Of a stretch of 64,000 nt of DNA, positions 51,769-59,950 are shown piece after piece. The translations under genes were made by a program, and so were the position numbers. The notes under the pieces were generated by a model. That model saw only the letters and a program-made list of their open reading frames with translations. It did no database searches and was not told the DNA's origin. Source of the stretch: Psychrobacillus sp040274765 (GTDB lineage Bacteria; Bacillota; Bacilli; Bacillales_A; Planococcaceae); NCBI GenBank assembly GCA_040274765.1, contig JBEMAY010000002.1, positions 17,099 to 81,098 of the forward strand, read 5' to 3'. Numbering within the stretch: position 1 is the stretch's first letter; each line of letters starts with the position of its first letter.

Positions 51769-52833
51769 GTGATACAAATGCTCATTACAGGTTTATTTTG
51801 TGGGGCGTTATTAGGATTCGTCATGCAACGAGGAAGATTTTGTTTGACTGGCGGTTTCCGTGATATGTACTTAACAAAAGACAATCGCATGTTTTATGCG
51901 TTATTAATAGCAATTGCCGTACAAAGTGTCGGGGTGTATACATTAATAGAGTTAGGCGTGTTTGAATTTAATGCCGGTACTCTACCATTAGTAGCAATAA
52001 TTATAGGATCATTCATTTTTGGTATTGGTATTGTGTTAGCAGGTGGTTGTGCGACAGGGACTTGGTACCGTGCAGGTGAAGGCTTAATCGGGAGCTGGAT
52101 TGCATTAGCAGGATATATGCTAATGGCTGCTATTATGAAAACCGGGGTACTATTACCTTTAAACAATAAAATAAGTTCTTCTCAGCTACCATCTAACTCC
52201 ATTCCAGAAACACTTGGAATTAACGTATGGATTTTAATAGGTATCCTAGTAGCAGTAGTAGGATGGATCGTTTATAAAGAAGTAACAAAACCAAAAGTTT
52301 TTATCCCATCTTTAAAGCCAAAAAGAACTGGCTTAGCACATATTTTATTTGAAAAGCGCTGGCATCCATTTGTAACTGCAGTTTTAATTGGTGCTATTGC
52401 CGTGTTAGCTTGGCCGTTAAGTGTTGCTACAGGACGTATTGGTGGACTGGGGATAACTACTCCTTCTGCTAACATCCTTCAATATTTAACTACAGGTGAC
52501 ACAGCATTCATCAATTGGGGTGTATTTTTAGTCCTTGGTATTTTCATCGGATCGTTTATCGCTGCTAAAGCTAGCCGTGAGTTCCGTTTCAGAATGCCAG
52601 ATGTTAAAACTGGTATCAATAGCTTTGTCGGTGGTAATTTAATGGGCTTCGGTGCTAGCTTAGCAGGCGGTTGCTCAATTGGGAATGGATTAGTAATGAC
52701 TGCCATGATGACTTGGCAGGGCTGGATTGCATTAGCGTTTATGATTTTAGGTACGTGGACGGCAGTATACTTCGTATTCGTCCGTGGACGTCAAAAGAAT
52801 AAAGCGATGAAAACAAGCGTAAAAACAGCATAA
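51769..52833 (+). CDS. yeeE: YeeE/YedE family thiosulfate transporter (TsuA-like)
   Basis: 354 residues with nine or so hydrophobic helices in two related halves. The conserved cysteine motifs are RGRFCLTGGF near residue 25, GGCATGTWYRAGEG near residue 95, and GGCSIGNGLVMTAMM near residue 300; in TsuA these cysteines pass thiosulfate across the membrane. The start is GTG with AGAAGGCGGG ahead. It is followed after 18 bases by a TusA-like gene, the same pairing as E. coli yeeE-yeeD. Uptake of thiosulfate as a sulfur source is likely. Confidence 0.92.
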   Translation: MIQMLITGLFCGALLGFVMQRGRFCLTGGFRDMYLTKDNRMFYALLIAIAVQSVGVYTLIELGVFEFNAGTLPLVAIIIGSFIFGIGIVLAGGCATGTWYRAGEGLIGSWIALAGYMLMAAIMKTGVLLPLNNKISSSQLPSNSIPETLGINVWILIGILVAVVGWIVYKEVTKPKVFIPSLKPKRTGLAHILFEKRWHPFVTAVLIGAIAVLAWPLSVATGRIGGLGITTPSANILQYLTTGDTAFINWGVFLVLGIFIGSFIAAKASREFRFRMPDVKTGINSFVGGNLMGFGASLAGGCSIGNGLVMTAMMTWQGWIALAFMILGTWTAVYFVFVRGRQKNKAMKTSVKTA

Positions 52834-52851
52834 AAAAGGAGAGATTTTGAA

Positions 52852-53076
52852 ATGAAACAAGTATTAGAAGTTATGGGTATGGTTTGTCCCTTCCCTTTAG
52901 TAGAAGCAAAAGAGGCTATCGCAGAAATGAGCTCAGGAGACGAGCTTGTAATCGAATTTGACTGTACGCAAGCTACAGAAAGTATCCCTCGCTGGGCAGC
53001 AGAAGAGGGGCATACAATCACCAACTACGAGCAACTAAGTGATGCTGCATGGACAATTACTGTTCAAAAGAAATAA
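52852..53076 (+). CDS. yeeD: TusA-like sulfur carrier (YeeD/TsuB-like)
   Basis: 74 residues, the normal size. The reactive cysteine lies in the CPxP motif (VCPFPLVEAKEAI), and the fold continues ELVIEFDCTQATESIPRWAAEEGH, typical of YeeD. In the known pair, this protein acts on the thiosulfate delivered by the YeeE channel and helps pull uptake forward. AAAGGAGAG precedes the ATG, and a terminator follows at once, so the operon has two genes. Confidence 0.94.
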   Translation: MKQVLEVMGMVCPFPLVEAKEAIAEMSSGDELVIEFDCTQATESIPRWAAEEGHTITNYEQLSDAAWTITVQKK

Positions 53077-53081
53077 TTAAA

Positions 53082-53130
53082 AAGGGATGATCCAGACATC
53101 AGTCGGGGTCGTCCCTTGTTTGTTTTTTAG
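53082..53130 (+). terminator. Terminator of yeeE-yeeD
   Basis: AAGGGATGATCC (53082-53093) pairs with GGGTCGTCCCTT (53106-53117), with two G-U pairs as RNA, and is followed by TGTTTGTTTTTT. Confidence 0.9.
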
Positions 53131-53131
53131 G

Positions 53132-53506
53132 AAAGTTCTGAACATGTCTATAAGTTGATGTCTAGCTACACCGCCTTGCCCCTCGGGGTCAAATGGTGAA
53201 AAGCTGTGGTGGCTGAGGAACTGCCTCCTCGCTTTTCTCCATTTGCCTGTCGGGGCAGGTATAGGCGGTTGCGCTTTTCTTCGTGTCTAGCTACACCGCC
53301 TTGCCCCTCGGGGTCAAATGGTGAAAAGCTGTGGTGGCTGAGGAACTGCCTCCTCGCTTTNNNNNNNNNNNNNNNNNNNNNNNNNNNNNNNNNNNNNNNN
53401 NNNNNNNNNNNNNNNNNNNNNNNNNNNNNNNNNNNNNNNNNNNNNNNNNNNNNNNNNNNNTCTCCATTTGCCTGTCGGGGCAGGTATAGGCGGTTGCGCT
53501 TTTCTT
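53132..53506. repeat. Second array of the about 120-bp structured repeat, reversed and broken by an assembly gap
   Basis: The unit at 53160-53281 is the reverse complement of those at 22340-22765, with sequence drift (AAAGCTGTGGTGG in place of the AAAGCTCCGGTGG expected). A second unit starts at 53283 and runs into the N-run at 53361. Sequence after the gap (53461-53506) completes a unit in the right register. The array begins with AAAGTTCTGAAC (53132-53143), the complement of the motif bounding the first array. It ends three bases before the stop codon of the macro-domain gene. Confidence 0.9.
53361..53460. other. Assembly gap (100 N)
   Basis: Exactly 100 N lie inside the repeat array. The bases on both sides (GCTTT before, TCTCC after) join to the normal unit sequence GCTTTTCTCC, so the missing DNA is probably zero or a whole number of repeat units. 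True length is unknown. Confidence 0.98.
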
Positions 53507-53508
53507 TT

Positions 53509-54483
53509 TTATGCACCTAGTAACGCTTGGTCAAAGCTAAACAAAGCCTCATTGATTTCGAATATATTATAGTTTTCCTGTTGGATAAAATACTCAATAA
53601 TCACATCAAATTTATGGCTTCTAGATAATGTATATCCGGCTTTTTCTAAAAGGCTATTCGTTTCTTCAAGGTTTAATTGAAGGGATATGGCAAAAGCAAC
53701 TGCTGTTTTCTTTAATGGAGTATAGTCCTTGTTATTTCTTATTTTCGAAAACAGGCGACGGTCAATGTTTGCATTTTTGTAAACGGACACATCGGTCATA
53801 CCCTTTTCATCTATAAGGCGTAGAAGCCTTTCGGAGAAAGATTCATCCATGCGCTCAATCATTTCCTGTAAATCCTGACTAGATTGCAACACCATTGAGT
53901 CCTCTAGCTCATATGCTTCTATTCTATTTCTACCGAAGCTTATATCCATTTCCTTTACATAATGCTCATCAATATATTCCTCGATTGACTTAAACAGTTT
54001 CTCACTTAATTGAAAGGCTTTTTTATCAAACACCACAATATATACAAGCATTTCATGCTGCATAAGAAAAGAGCTGATAGTGGAAATAGCCACTTGTAAC
54101 GCCTGTTCCTTTGGATAACCATATATCCCAGAAGATATTAACGGAAACGCTATGGATTCACAGCCATGCGTCAATGCTAAGTTTAATGAGTGATTATAGC
54201 AGGAGGTTAGTAGCTCTCTTTCTCCATTAGAACCCCCATTCCACACAGGTCCTACTGCATGAATAATATATTGAGCATTTAGTCTAAAGGCGTCCGTTAT
54301 AACTGCTTCGCCGGTCCGACAATGCCCAATATGATTACAGGCTTTTTGTAGCTCCTGGGCCCCGGCTTGATGGAAAATAGCCCCACAGACACCTCCTCCC
54401 ATTTGAAGATTTCGATTTGCAGCATTTACGATAGCGTTTACTCGCATCTTTGTAATATCATTTCGGACAATCTCTAACGGCAT
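53509..54483 (-). CDS. Macro-domain protein with C-terminal helical, XRE-like domain
   Basis: 324 residues. The macro domain (about 1-175) has NAIVNAANRNLQMGGGVCGAIF for the ADP-ribose loop and FPLISSGIYGYP for the phosphate loop; both look intact, so binding or hydrolysis of ADP-ribose derivatives is plausible. A linker follows, then a helical domain (about 215-320: SERLLRLIDEKGMTDVSVYKNANIDRRLFSKIRNN...TPLKKTAVAFAISLQLNLEETNSLLEKAGYTLS) that resembles an XRE-type helix-turn-helix. The fusion suggests a link between ADP-ribose sensing and DNA or protein binding (inference). The repeat array starts right after its stop. Confidence 0.88.
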   Translation of the reverse strand: MPLEIVRNDITKMRVNAIVNAANRNLQMGGGVCGAIFHQAGAQELQKACNHIGHCRTGEAVITDAFRLNAQYIIHAVGPVWNGGSNGERELLTSCYNHSLNLALTHGCESIAFPLISSGIYGYPKEQALQVAISTISSFLMQHEMLVYIVVFDKKAFQLSEKLFKSIEEYIDEHYVKEMDISFGRNRIEAYELEDSMVLQSSQDLQEMIERMDESFSERLLRLIDEKGMTDVSVYKNANIDRRLFSKIRNNKDYTPLKKTAVAFAISLQLNLEETNSLLEKAGYTLSRSHKFDVIIEYFIQQENYNIFEINEALFSFDQALLGA

Positions 54484-54602
54484 ACTTTAACCCTCCCCCT
54501 CAGGCTCAGTTTTATTAGCTTAAATATTAAACAAAACGTGGCAAATTGAACAGCAGGATATAACTATTTATGCTAAACTTGCATACTAGAGGAGGCTATT
54601 AC

Positions 54603-54980
54603 ATGCAACAGCTAAAATTTGAGGCATCCTGGGATAAAGCAATAGCTAAACGAGATCGTTTGTATATCGAAAAAGTTTTCGAGGAAACAAAGAAGTCATT
54701 GTCTAACAACATTGTTTTCACCCCCATAAAAGAAGCTATTAATCATAAAAACGAGCTATTAGTTACCGTACTAGTCCACAACTTCACGGAGCAATCTCTA
54801 TCTTTTCAAAAAACACGTATCTGCTATCTTATCGAAGAGGACACAATAGCTAAAAACGATTTCACTATTCCAGCTTTTGTCGTTCCATCCAAAACGAGTA
54901 TGCCTTGGACCTTTATATTTCCAGTACACAGCCTAGTAGAAGAAAGACCTTCCTCATCGGGATCCATACGTGTAGAATAA
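54603..54980 (+). CDS. SLAP-domain protein
   Basis: 125 residues from the chosen start. LKFEASWDKAIAKRDRLYIEKVFEET and the later LLVTVLVHNFTEQSLSFQKTRICYLIEE, FTIPAFVVPSKTSMPWTFIFP match SLAP domains of Bacillus proteins linked to the accessory Sec/S-layer export. I place the start at 54603 because GAGGAGG lies in front; the frame from 54570 adds 11 residues without a ribosome site. No secA2/secY2 genes are seen, so the function is unclear. Confidence 0.8.
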   Translation: MQQLKFEASWDKAIAKRDRLYIEKVFEETKKSLSNNIVFTPIKEAINHKNELLVTVLVHNFTEQSLSFQKTRICYLIEEDTIAKNDFTIPAFVVPSKTSMPWTFIFPVHSLVEERPSSSGSIRVE

Positions 54981-55302
54981 TTGGATCACATGAAATGGAA
55001 AGGCTTTTTTGGTCTGGTTTCTTTGCAATATAATTCGACCTTAGCCTTTTACATACCCAATTGGTTTAACCGAAATAGAAAAGCAGGTAACTGAATCTAA
55101 CGGGTTTGGTTTTGCAGTACAAAACCAGTAAAAAACAATGGAAATAGATTCTTAAATGGTTAGGAACTAATACTGGAAATAACATATAAATGAACAGTAA
55201 AAATAACACAATAAAAAAGAGCTTGGATCATCAAGCTCCTTTTTCCTATGACTTTATATGTCACCTGCTTCAATGAAAGTCCTCGTTAGCTAAATAAGCC
55301 AA
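54981..55302. other. 322-base intergenic region with a possible gene remnant
   Basis: A short open stretch at about 55045-55130 (plus) would read PFTYPIGLTEIEKQVTESNG... and stop, with no start codon or ribosome site, and could be a decayed gene end. A bidirectional terminator lies at 55213-55243. Nothing else is recognised. Confidence 0.3.
55213..55243. terminator. Bidirectional terminator, SLAP gene / membrane protein gene
   Basis: GAGCTTG (55219-55225) pairs with CAAGCTC (55232-55238), flanked by a run of A on the left and CTTTTT on the right. Confidence 0.85.
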
Positions 55303-55902
55303 TCATCTACCAATATGTTCAAGTGTATTTGAATAATTGTCGTCAATAATGAGCATCGGTTCCTTTATAGACTTTAAGATGACTCCAATATCAACTAATT
55401 CATTGCCTTTTTCTTCACTAATCGTACTAAAAACTCTAATAACGGCGTCCATCTTCTCTTTTTCTTCACTACTTATCGCATAAAAATGGTTTTCAAGAAA
55501 CTTATCTGTCATACCAGAAATAAATCCATTAACACGGAATAAGCTATATTGTAGTAATTCCCAATCGGTTGCTGTGTCGCCCATATGTATGGTTGAGATA
55601 GCAAATAAGTAGGAATGAATGCTGCTATTCTCTGCGTTAACAATTCTCCAACTGTCGTACAAATCGTTTTTCACTTCATTGTTTTCCTCTTTTTCAGTAG
55701 TTAAATCAACAAACTCCCCTAGCCTCTTAGCCAAATTACTACCTTGAACAGTTATAATTGATAAACTTTCATAATTTGTATCTACACGCTGATTAACATA
55801 GTGCTTATACTCTAACTGAACATAAATACTGTATATAACAAAGACTCCCACTATCACAATAAGAAATCTGTTTAATAACTTTTTCAATTTCAGCTTGTTC
55901 AT
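55303..55902 (-). CDS. Hypothetical membrane-anchored protein
   Basis: 199 residues from the ATG at 55902, preceded by AAAGGGTG. The basic start MNKLKLKKLLNR leads into one membrane helix (FLIVIVGVFVIYSIYVQL), leaving an outside domain of about 165 residues that is helical and acidic. No known domain is recognised. The frame extends upstream to 56013 without a good ribosome site, and I rejected that part. The arrangement resembles a small extracellular sensor or adaptor, but there is no kinase nearby. Confidence 0.65.
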   Translation of the reverse strand: MNKLKLKKLLNRFLIVIVGVFVIYSIYVQLEYKHYVNQRVDTNYESLSIITVQGSNLAKRLGEFVDLTTEKEENNEVKNDLYDSWRIVNAENSSIHSYLFAISTIHMGDTATDWELLQYSLFRVNGFISGMTDKFLENHFYAISSEEKEKMDAVIRVFSTISEEKGNELVDIGVILKSIKEPMLIIDDNYSNTLEHIGR

Positions 55903-56012
55903 ATTATCACCCTTTTGCCATTTTATTTCTTCAATTATCCTGCCCCATTCGTTGAACAAGCTCATTAAATTTTTATGTCTTGTCTTTATTTCAATCAAAA
56001 CTTTAAAAATCA

Positions 56013-56162
56013 TTATGACATTTTTTTATATGCTCGTCTTTCTGCATATTCGGAACAACCATAACAAAGCTTTAGCTTCTTCCCTTCAGGACTTTTAAAG
56101 AAACGATATGGACCAACTTTTCTATGGCAAATAGAACATTTCGTTGAAAATAGCTTAAACAT
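56013..56162 (-). CDS. Small zinc-ribbon-like protein, 49 aa
   Basis: A short gene with GGGGGAG five bases before the ATG. The product has two CxxC pairs: C9-x2-C12 (CSIC) and C33-x2-C36 (CYGC), about 20 residues apart, with a basic character overall (KKLKLCYGCSEYAERRAYKK). That spacing suits a zinc ribbon. Its role is unknown. The stop codon lies at the 3' edge, and the next start, that of the membrane protein, is about 110 bases further on. Confidence 0.65.
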   Translation of the reverse strand: MFKLFSTKCSICHRKVGPYRFFKSPEGKKLKLCYGCSEYAERRAYKKMS

Positions 56163-56220
56163 CTTTACTCCCCCAAAAATCTCTTTTAATCTATGACGGT
56201 TACATTTTTACTCCTACTAC

Positions 56221-57177
56221 TTAACTAGTTAAGTTATGTTTTCCCAAGAAATCCATCAATCCCATCGAACATACCTCGGTGTCAATTTGAATAATCTTAT
56301 ATACTTCATGATTATCCGGAATTTCTTGTCCCCTTAAATGATCCTTCACTAATGCCTGAAGCCTCTTTGCTAGCTCCTCATGGTCTTTATTTTCTCTTTG
56401 AACATCTTTCGCAGTTTCCACAAAAAGCGGAAGCCATTCGGAAACCTGTACCAACCCAGCCGCTGCATCAGTCGTCATCCCGAAGTGGCCATAGTAAATA
56501 GAACTTAGATTCATGCTTTGGAATCGCTCTATTGCATTTTGCATCGCCTCGGGATCGAATTGATTTGGTGATGTGGAAGGTAGCACCAAGTCTACACCAT
56601 CTTTAGCTAGTTGCTCGTATCGCACCCCGACTGTATCCCCTACAAACATACCGTTACTGATCGGGTCATAAATACTAAAATGATGATTGGCGTGACCAGG
56701 GGTATCTAAGAATGTCAGGGTACAGTTTGAGCCAATTTGTAACGTTTCTCCATCAGCTTTAATTAATAATCGATCTTCTGGTATTGGTACAATCGGGTTA
56801 AAGAATTCATCGAATTTGGTTCCGTATACTGCTCTTGCACTGGCAATAAGACGCTCTGGATTTACTAAATGTCTTGCACCTTTTGGATGCACTACTACTT
56901 TAGCGTTAGGGCAGGACTGTAATAGTAGTCCAGTTCCTCCAGCATGGTCAAGGTGGATATGGGTTACAATGATATATTTCACATCTTCTAAGGAGTAGCC
57001 TAAATTCTGAATACCTTCTTTCACATGCTTTACCGAGGAGCTTGGACCGGTTTCTACTATAGTTAGTTCGTCTTCCTTAATAACATATGTACCCGTTCTT
57101 TCTGTTAAGCCCATATCCAAAATATCAATTAAACAAATCCTTTCATTCAATGATTGCGGATATCTCTCCATATACAA
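56221..57177 (-). CDS. MBL-fold metallo-hydrolase
   Basis: 318 residues. The metal motif HxHxDH is in VTHIHLDHAGG, further ligands in DTPGHANHHFSIYD and YYGHFG. It lacks a signal peptide, and its C-terminal helical part (about 220-318) is longer than a bare MBL domain. Substrate unknown; glyoxalase-II- or lactonase-like functions are possible. The DUF2071 gene starts upstream and the spacing (15 bases) suggests one transcript from the HAD gene onward. Confidence 0.9.
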   Translation of the reverse strand: MYMERYPQSLNERICLIDILDMGLTERTGTYVIKEDELTIVETGPSSSVKHVKEGIQNLGYSLEDVKYIIVTHIHLDHAGGTGLLLQSCPNAKVVVHPKGARHLVNPERLIASARAVYGTKFDEFFNPIVPIPEDRLLIKADGETLQIGSNCTLTFLDTPGHANHHFSIYDPISNGMFVGDTVGVRYEQLAKDGVDLVLPSTSPNQFDPEAMQNAIERFQSMNLSSIYYGHFGMTTDAAAGLVQVSEWLPLFVETAKDVQRENKDHEELAKRLQALVKDHLRGQEIPDNHEVYKIIQIDTEVCSMGLMDFLGKHNLTS

Positions 57178-57192
57178 TTCCTCCTTTAGAAT

Positions 57193-57945
57193 TTAATTGT
57201 TCAATGCAGAAACTAGCGGCCACATCCTAACCTCCATACTTCTAGAATAGTGCAGGACTGGTTCATCTCCTTCCACATGAATCCCTTGCTCAGACAACAT
57301 AGTGTTTAAACGAATATCTGCCTCAGCCTGCTGTAATAGCCATCTCTCATGAAGGATGTCACAACGCAGCGGCTCCCCTTTTTTACTTAATGTATATAGG
57401 CAATAGCGCTCTGTAAGCCATTCTTCAAAGCTCCCTTCTTTTGCATAGAAGGAATCGGAGATAGGACGGTAGCTACATTCAAATCTGGCATTCACACCGT
57501 GCCGTCGCTTACTTGTATATTCGATAAACGAATCCCTTTTTCCTACCTTCATATCGGCATGCATATACGGTAAATGGTAAATCGTTTGAGCCACCTTCAC
57601 TGCCAATAAGTTTTCTGCATCTAAGCTGAAGAAAAACACACCTGGTTTTCCATTTACTGTTACATACGTCCGGACATTTAATTCTGCAAAGCTATCGGTT
57701 CCCGGAACTCTTGGCGTTCCGCGTAGTCTAATATTGGTCATATGAAAAGGAACAACACCAATCCACCCTTTTCCGTTAAACGTATCTAAAGTAAGTCTAT
57801 TAGGAACAAGCTGTCGCAAAACATTTATATCAATGGGGTAATGCGCAAACAACAAGTCATTCCATGTCTGAGTCATTGTCCATGGTAGCTTGGGCAATGG
57901 CCAGGATCGATGACTAGCATCCCATTTATCTTTTTTGCTTTTCAT
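57193..57945 (-). CDS. yqjF: YqjF-like DUF2071 protein
   Basis: 250 residues. MTQTWNDLLFAHYPIDINVLRQLVPNRLTLDTFNGKGWIGVVPFHMTNIRLRG is the hallmark of DUF2071/YqjF; further on, TYVTVNGKPGVFFFSLDAENLLAVKVAQTIYHLPY is also conserved. Function unknown in general. Its first 20 bases overlap the end of the HAD gene, so the two are coupled. Confidence 0.9.
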   Translation of the reverse strand: MKSKKDKWDASHRSWPLPKLPWTMTQTWNDLLFAHYPIDINVLRQLVPNRLTLDTFNGKGWIGVVPFHMTNIRLRGTPRVPGTDSFAELNVRTYVTVNGKPGVFFFSLDAENLLAVKVAQTIYHLPYMHADMKVGKRDSFIEYTSKRRHGVNARFECSYRPISDSFYAKEGSFEEWLTERYCLYTLSKKGEPLRCDILHERWLLQQAEADIRLNTMLSEQGIHVEGDEPVLHYSRSMEVRMWPLVSALNN

Positions 57946-58627
57946 AACCTTTCTCCTCTTCCTTTACTAAATCCCATACTTCCATCGGTTGTCTAAGCCT
58001 TGGAAAGTCAGAAACTATTTCATACTCACCAGATTGTAAAAACCAGGTTGCCTGGTATGGCCTCATTCCAACCTCACTTGCACCCCTTAGTTCATCAGAT
58101 CCCCCGTCTCCTATATATAAACAATGTGCAGGTTTCACACCCAATCGTTGGCAGGCAGTTAAGTAGATGCCTGGATTTGGCTTACGCTCTTTTACTTCAT
58201 AAGAGAAAACGACATCATCAAAAAATGGGGGTAATAAGCTGGTATACCATCCTTCTACTTCCTCAGATGCACAGTTACTAATGAGTCCAATTTTAATATT
58301 CTTAGCTTTAAGATTTCCTAGCATTTTTATAATAGTGTCCTCAATATGCTCAAAAGCAACAGATTTCACATATACTCTTTGTTCGTGTATTACCTGGATA
58401 ACCTCTTCATCAATCGGCAAACCATTTTCAGTTAAAATTTCTTTTAACACGCTGGGATGATCGACATAAGTTCCATCCATTCTGTCATTTACTCGCGCAT
58501 GCCATTCCTGTCTGTAGAGCGTCTCTTCTATACCTAGTAATTCTACAGAATAACTTGCTTTCTTAACTCCCTTTTCCCATTCTGTAATAAGCGTCTCATA
58601 CAAATCAAAAATCACCGCTTGAATCAA
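57926..58627 (-). CDS. HAD-family hydrolase (haloacid dehalogenase-like phosphatase)
   Basis: 233 residues. The nucleophile aspartate lies in FDLYETLI, motif II in LISNCAS, motif III lysine in KPNPGIY, and motif IV in YIGDGGSDE. The cap is helical (class I). It is probably a phosphatase for a small phosphorylated metabolite or a damaged nucleotide. It is the first gene of a leftward HAD-yqjF-MBL unit. Confidence 0.92.
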   Translation of the reverse strand: MIQAVIFDLYETLITEWEKGVKKASYSVELLGIEETLYRQEWHARVNDRMDGTYVDHPSVLKEILTENGLPIDEEVIQVIHEQRVYVKSVAFEHIEDTIIKMLGNLKAKNIKIGLISNCASEEVEGWYTSLLPPFFDDVVFSYEVKERKPNPGIYLTACQRLGVKPAHCLYIGDGGSDELRGASEVGMRPYQATWFLQSGEYEIVSDFPRLRQPMEVWDLVKEEEKGYEKQKR

Positions 58628-58787
58628 ACAGCTTCCCCCTAACTTTTTATCGGTTATAGAAAAGCTTCTATAATTAATGAGTAAAAACCTTCCTAGATTG
58701 AGATTTCAAGCCAATTATTTTGATTTTGAATAGCATTCATTTAGGGTATATAGAGAAGTGACTTAATAATAAGGGAGATGTTATTTA

Positions 58788-59906
58788 ATGGGAAATAATT
58801 CCATGTTCGATTCATACACGTTACCATCAGGAGTTACATTAAAAAATAGAATTTTAATGGCTCCCATGACTACTTATTCTTCAGAGAAAAACGGAGATAT
58901 TTCAGAGGATGAACTTATCTATTATGCACGCCGCGCTAAAAGTGGAATTGGTGCAGTCATTACGGCATGTGCTTATGCAGAGCCACTTGGAGCAGGATTT
59001 CAATACTCAATAGGCGCGGAATCTGACGACAGAATACCTAGCCTGAAAAAATTGGCGAGCGCTATTAAAGACAATGGCTCAAAGGCTATTTTACAAATTT
59101 TCCATGCAGGTAGACAATCGAATTCTAACGTGTTAAAAGGGGAGCAACCAGTATCTGCAAGTGCTGTTGCAGCACCTCGCGACAATGCAGAAGTACCACG
59201 AGAAATGACAGAGGAAGAGATTGAAAAAACGATTGCCTCTTTTAAAGAAGCAACCCGTAGAGCCATTGAAGCAGGCTTCGACGGAGTAGAAATACATGGG
59301 GCGAACACGTATTTGATTCATCAGTTCTTCTCACCCCACTCCAATCGTCGAACAGATAAATGGGGCGGAAGCTTGGAAAAGCGCATGACCTTCCCATTAA
59401 CAATTGTAGAGGCTGTTCAAACTGCAGCGAAACAGTATACAAAAGAACCATTCATCATAGGCTATCGTTTTTCTCCAGAGGAGTACCAAGACCCAGGATT
59501 TACAATGGAGGATACATTAGAACTATTACGCGTATTAGCTGAGAAAAATCTTGATTATCTTCACGTTTCTCTTGGGCACTTTTTTGGATCGTCCAATCGA
59601 GATAAGAACGATCCTACACCGCGTATTCAACTTATTCAGGAAGCGGTAGGTGACAAAGTACCAGTAATTGGCGTTGGTGCTCTGGAAACGAGAGAGGACA
59701 TTGAAAAAGCATTAGGCGTCACTCCTCTTGTTGCAATTGGCCGAGCAATAGTTACAGATCCTGAATGGTTCACGAAGATGGAAAAAGGGGCAGACAACAC
59801 CATTCTTCCCGCTGTTTATGTAAGCAAGAAAGACGAACTCAATATTCCAGATCCATTATGGGATAAAATTATGCAAGTTAAAGGCTGGTTTAAGGTAGCC
59901 GACTAA
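58788..59906 (+). CDS. yqiG: NADH:flavin oxidoreductase of the old yellow enzyme family (YqiG-like)
   Basis: 372 residues, the same length as B. subtilis YqiG. The FMN-binding TIM barrel is seen in LKNRILMAPMTTYSS, LQIFHAGRQSN, GVEIHGANTYLIHQFFSPHSNRRTDKWGGS and IGVGAL...AIGRAIVTDP. Such enzymes reduce activated C=C bonds or nitro groups with NAD(P)H. GGGAGATG precedes the ATG. It is single and ends at a shared terminator. Confidence 0.94.
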   Translation: MGNNSMFDSYTLPSGVTLKNRILMAPMTTYSSEKNGDISEDELIYYARRAKSGIGAVITACAYAEPLGAGFQYSIGAESDDRIPSLKKLASAIKDNGSKAILQIFHAGRQSNSNVLKGEQPVSASAVAAPRDNAEVPREMTEEEIEKTIASFKEATRRAIEAGFDGVEIHGANTYLIHQFFSPHSNRRTDKWGGSLEKRMTFPLTIVEAVQTAAKQYTKEPFIIGYRFSPEEYQDPGFTMEDTLELLRVLAEKNLDYLHVSLGHFFGSSNRDKNDPTPRIQLIQEAVGDKVPVIGVGALETREDIEKALGVTPLVAIGRAIVTDPEWFTKMEKGADNTILPAVYVSKKDELNIPDPLWDKIMQVKGWFKVAD

Positions 59907-59912
59907 ATTAGA

Positions 59913-59950
59913 AAATGGCTCCGGAGGTTATACTCTGGAGCCATTTCTCA
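59913..59950. terminator. Bidirectional terminator, yqiG / yqhG
   Basis: AAATGGCTCC-GAG (59913-59926) pairs with CTC-GGAGCCATTT (59933-59946) with one mismatch, flanked by A- and T-rich tracts. The yqhG stop codon begins at the edge of the stem. Confidence 0.85.

Noticed and set aside
53166..53520. Frames of 104 and 116 residues on both strands across the N-run
   Set aside because: They run through the repeat and the gap and translate as X; they are by-products of the repeat.
49869..54483. Defence island built from vWA and macro-domain proteins
   Set aside because: No nuclease, toxin, methylase or ter partner lies nearby, and the genes are split by a sulfur-uptake operon and separate terminators.
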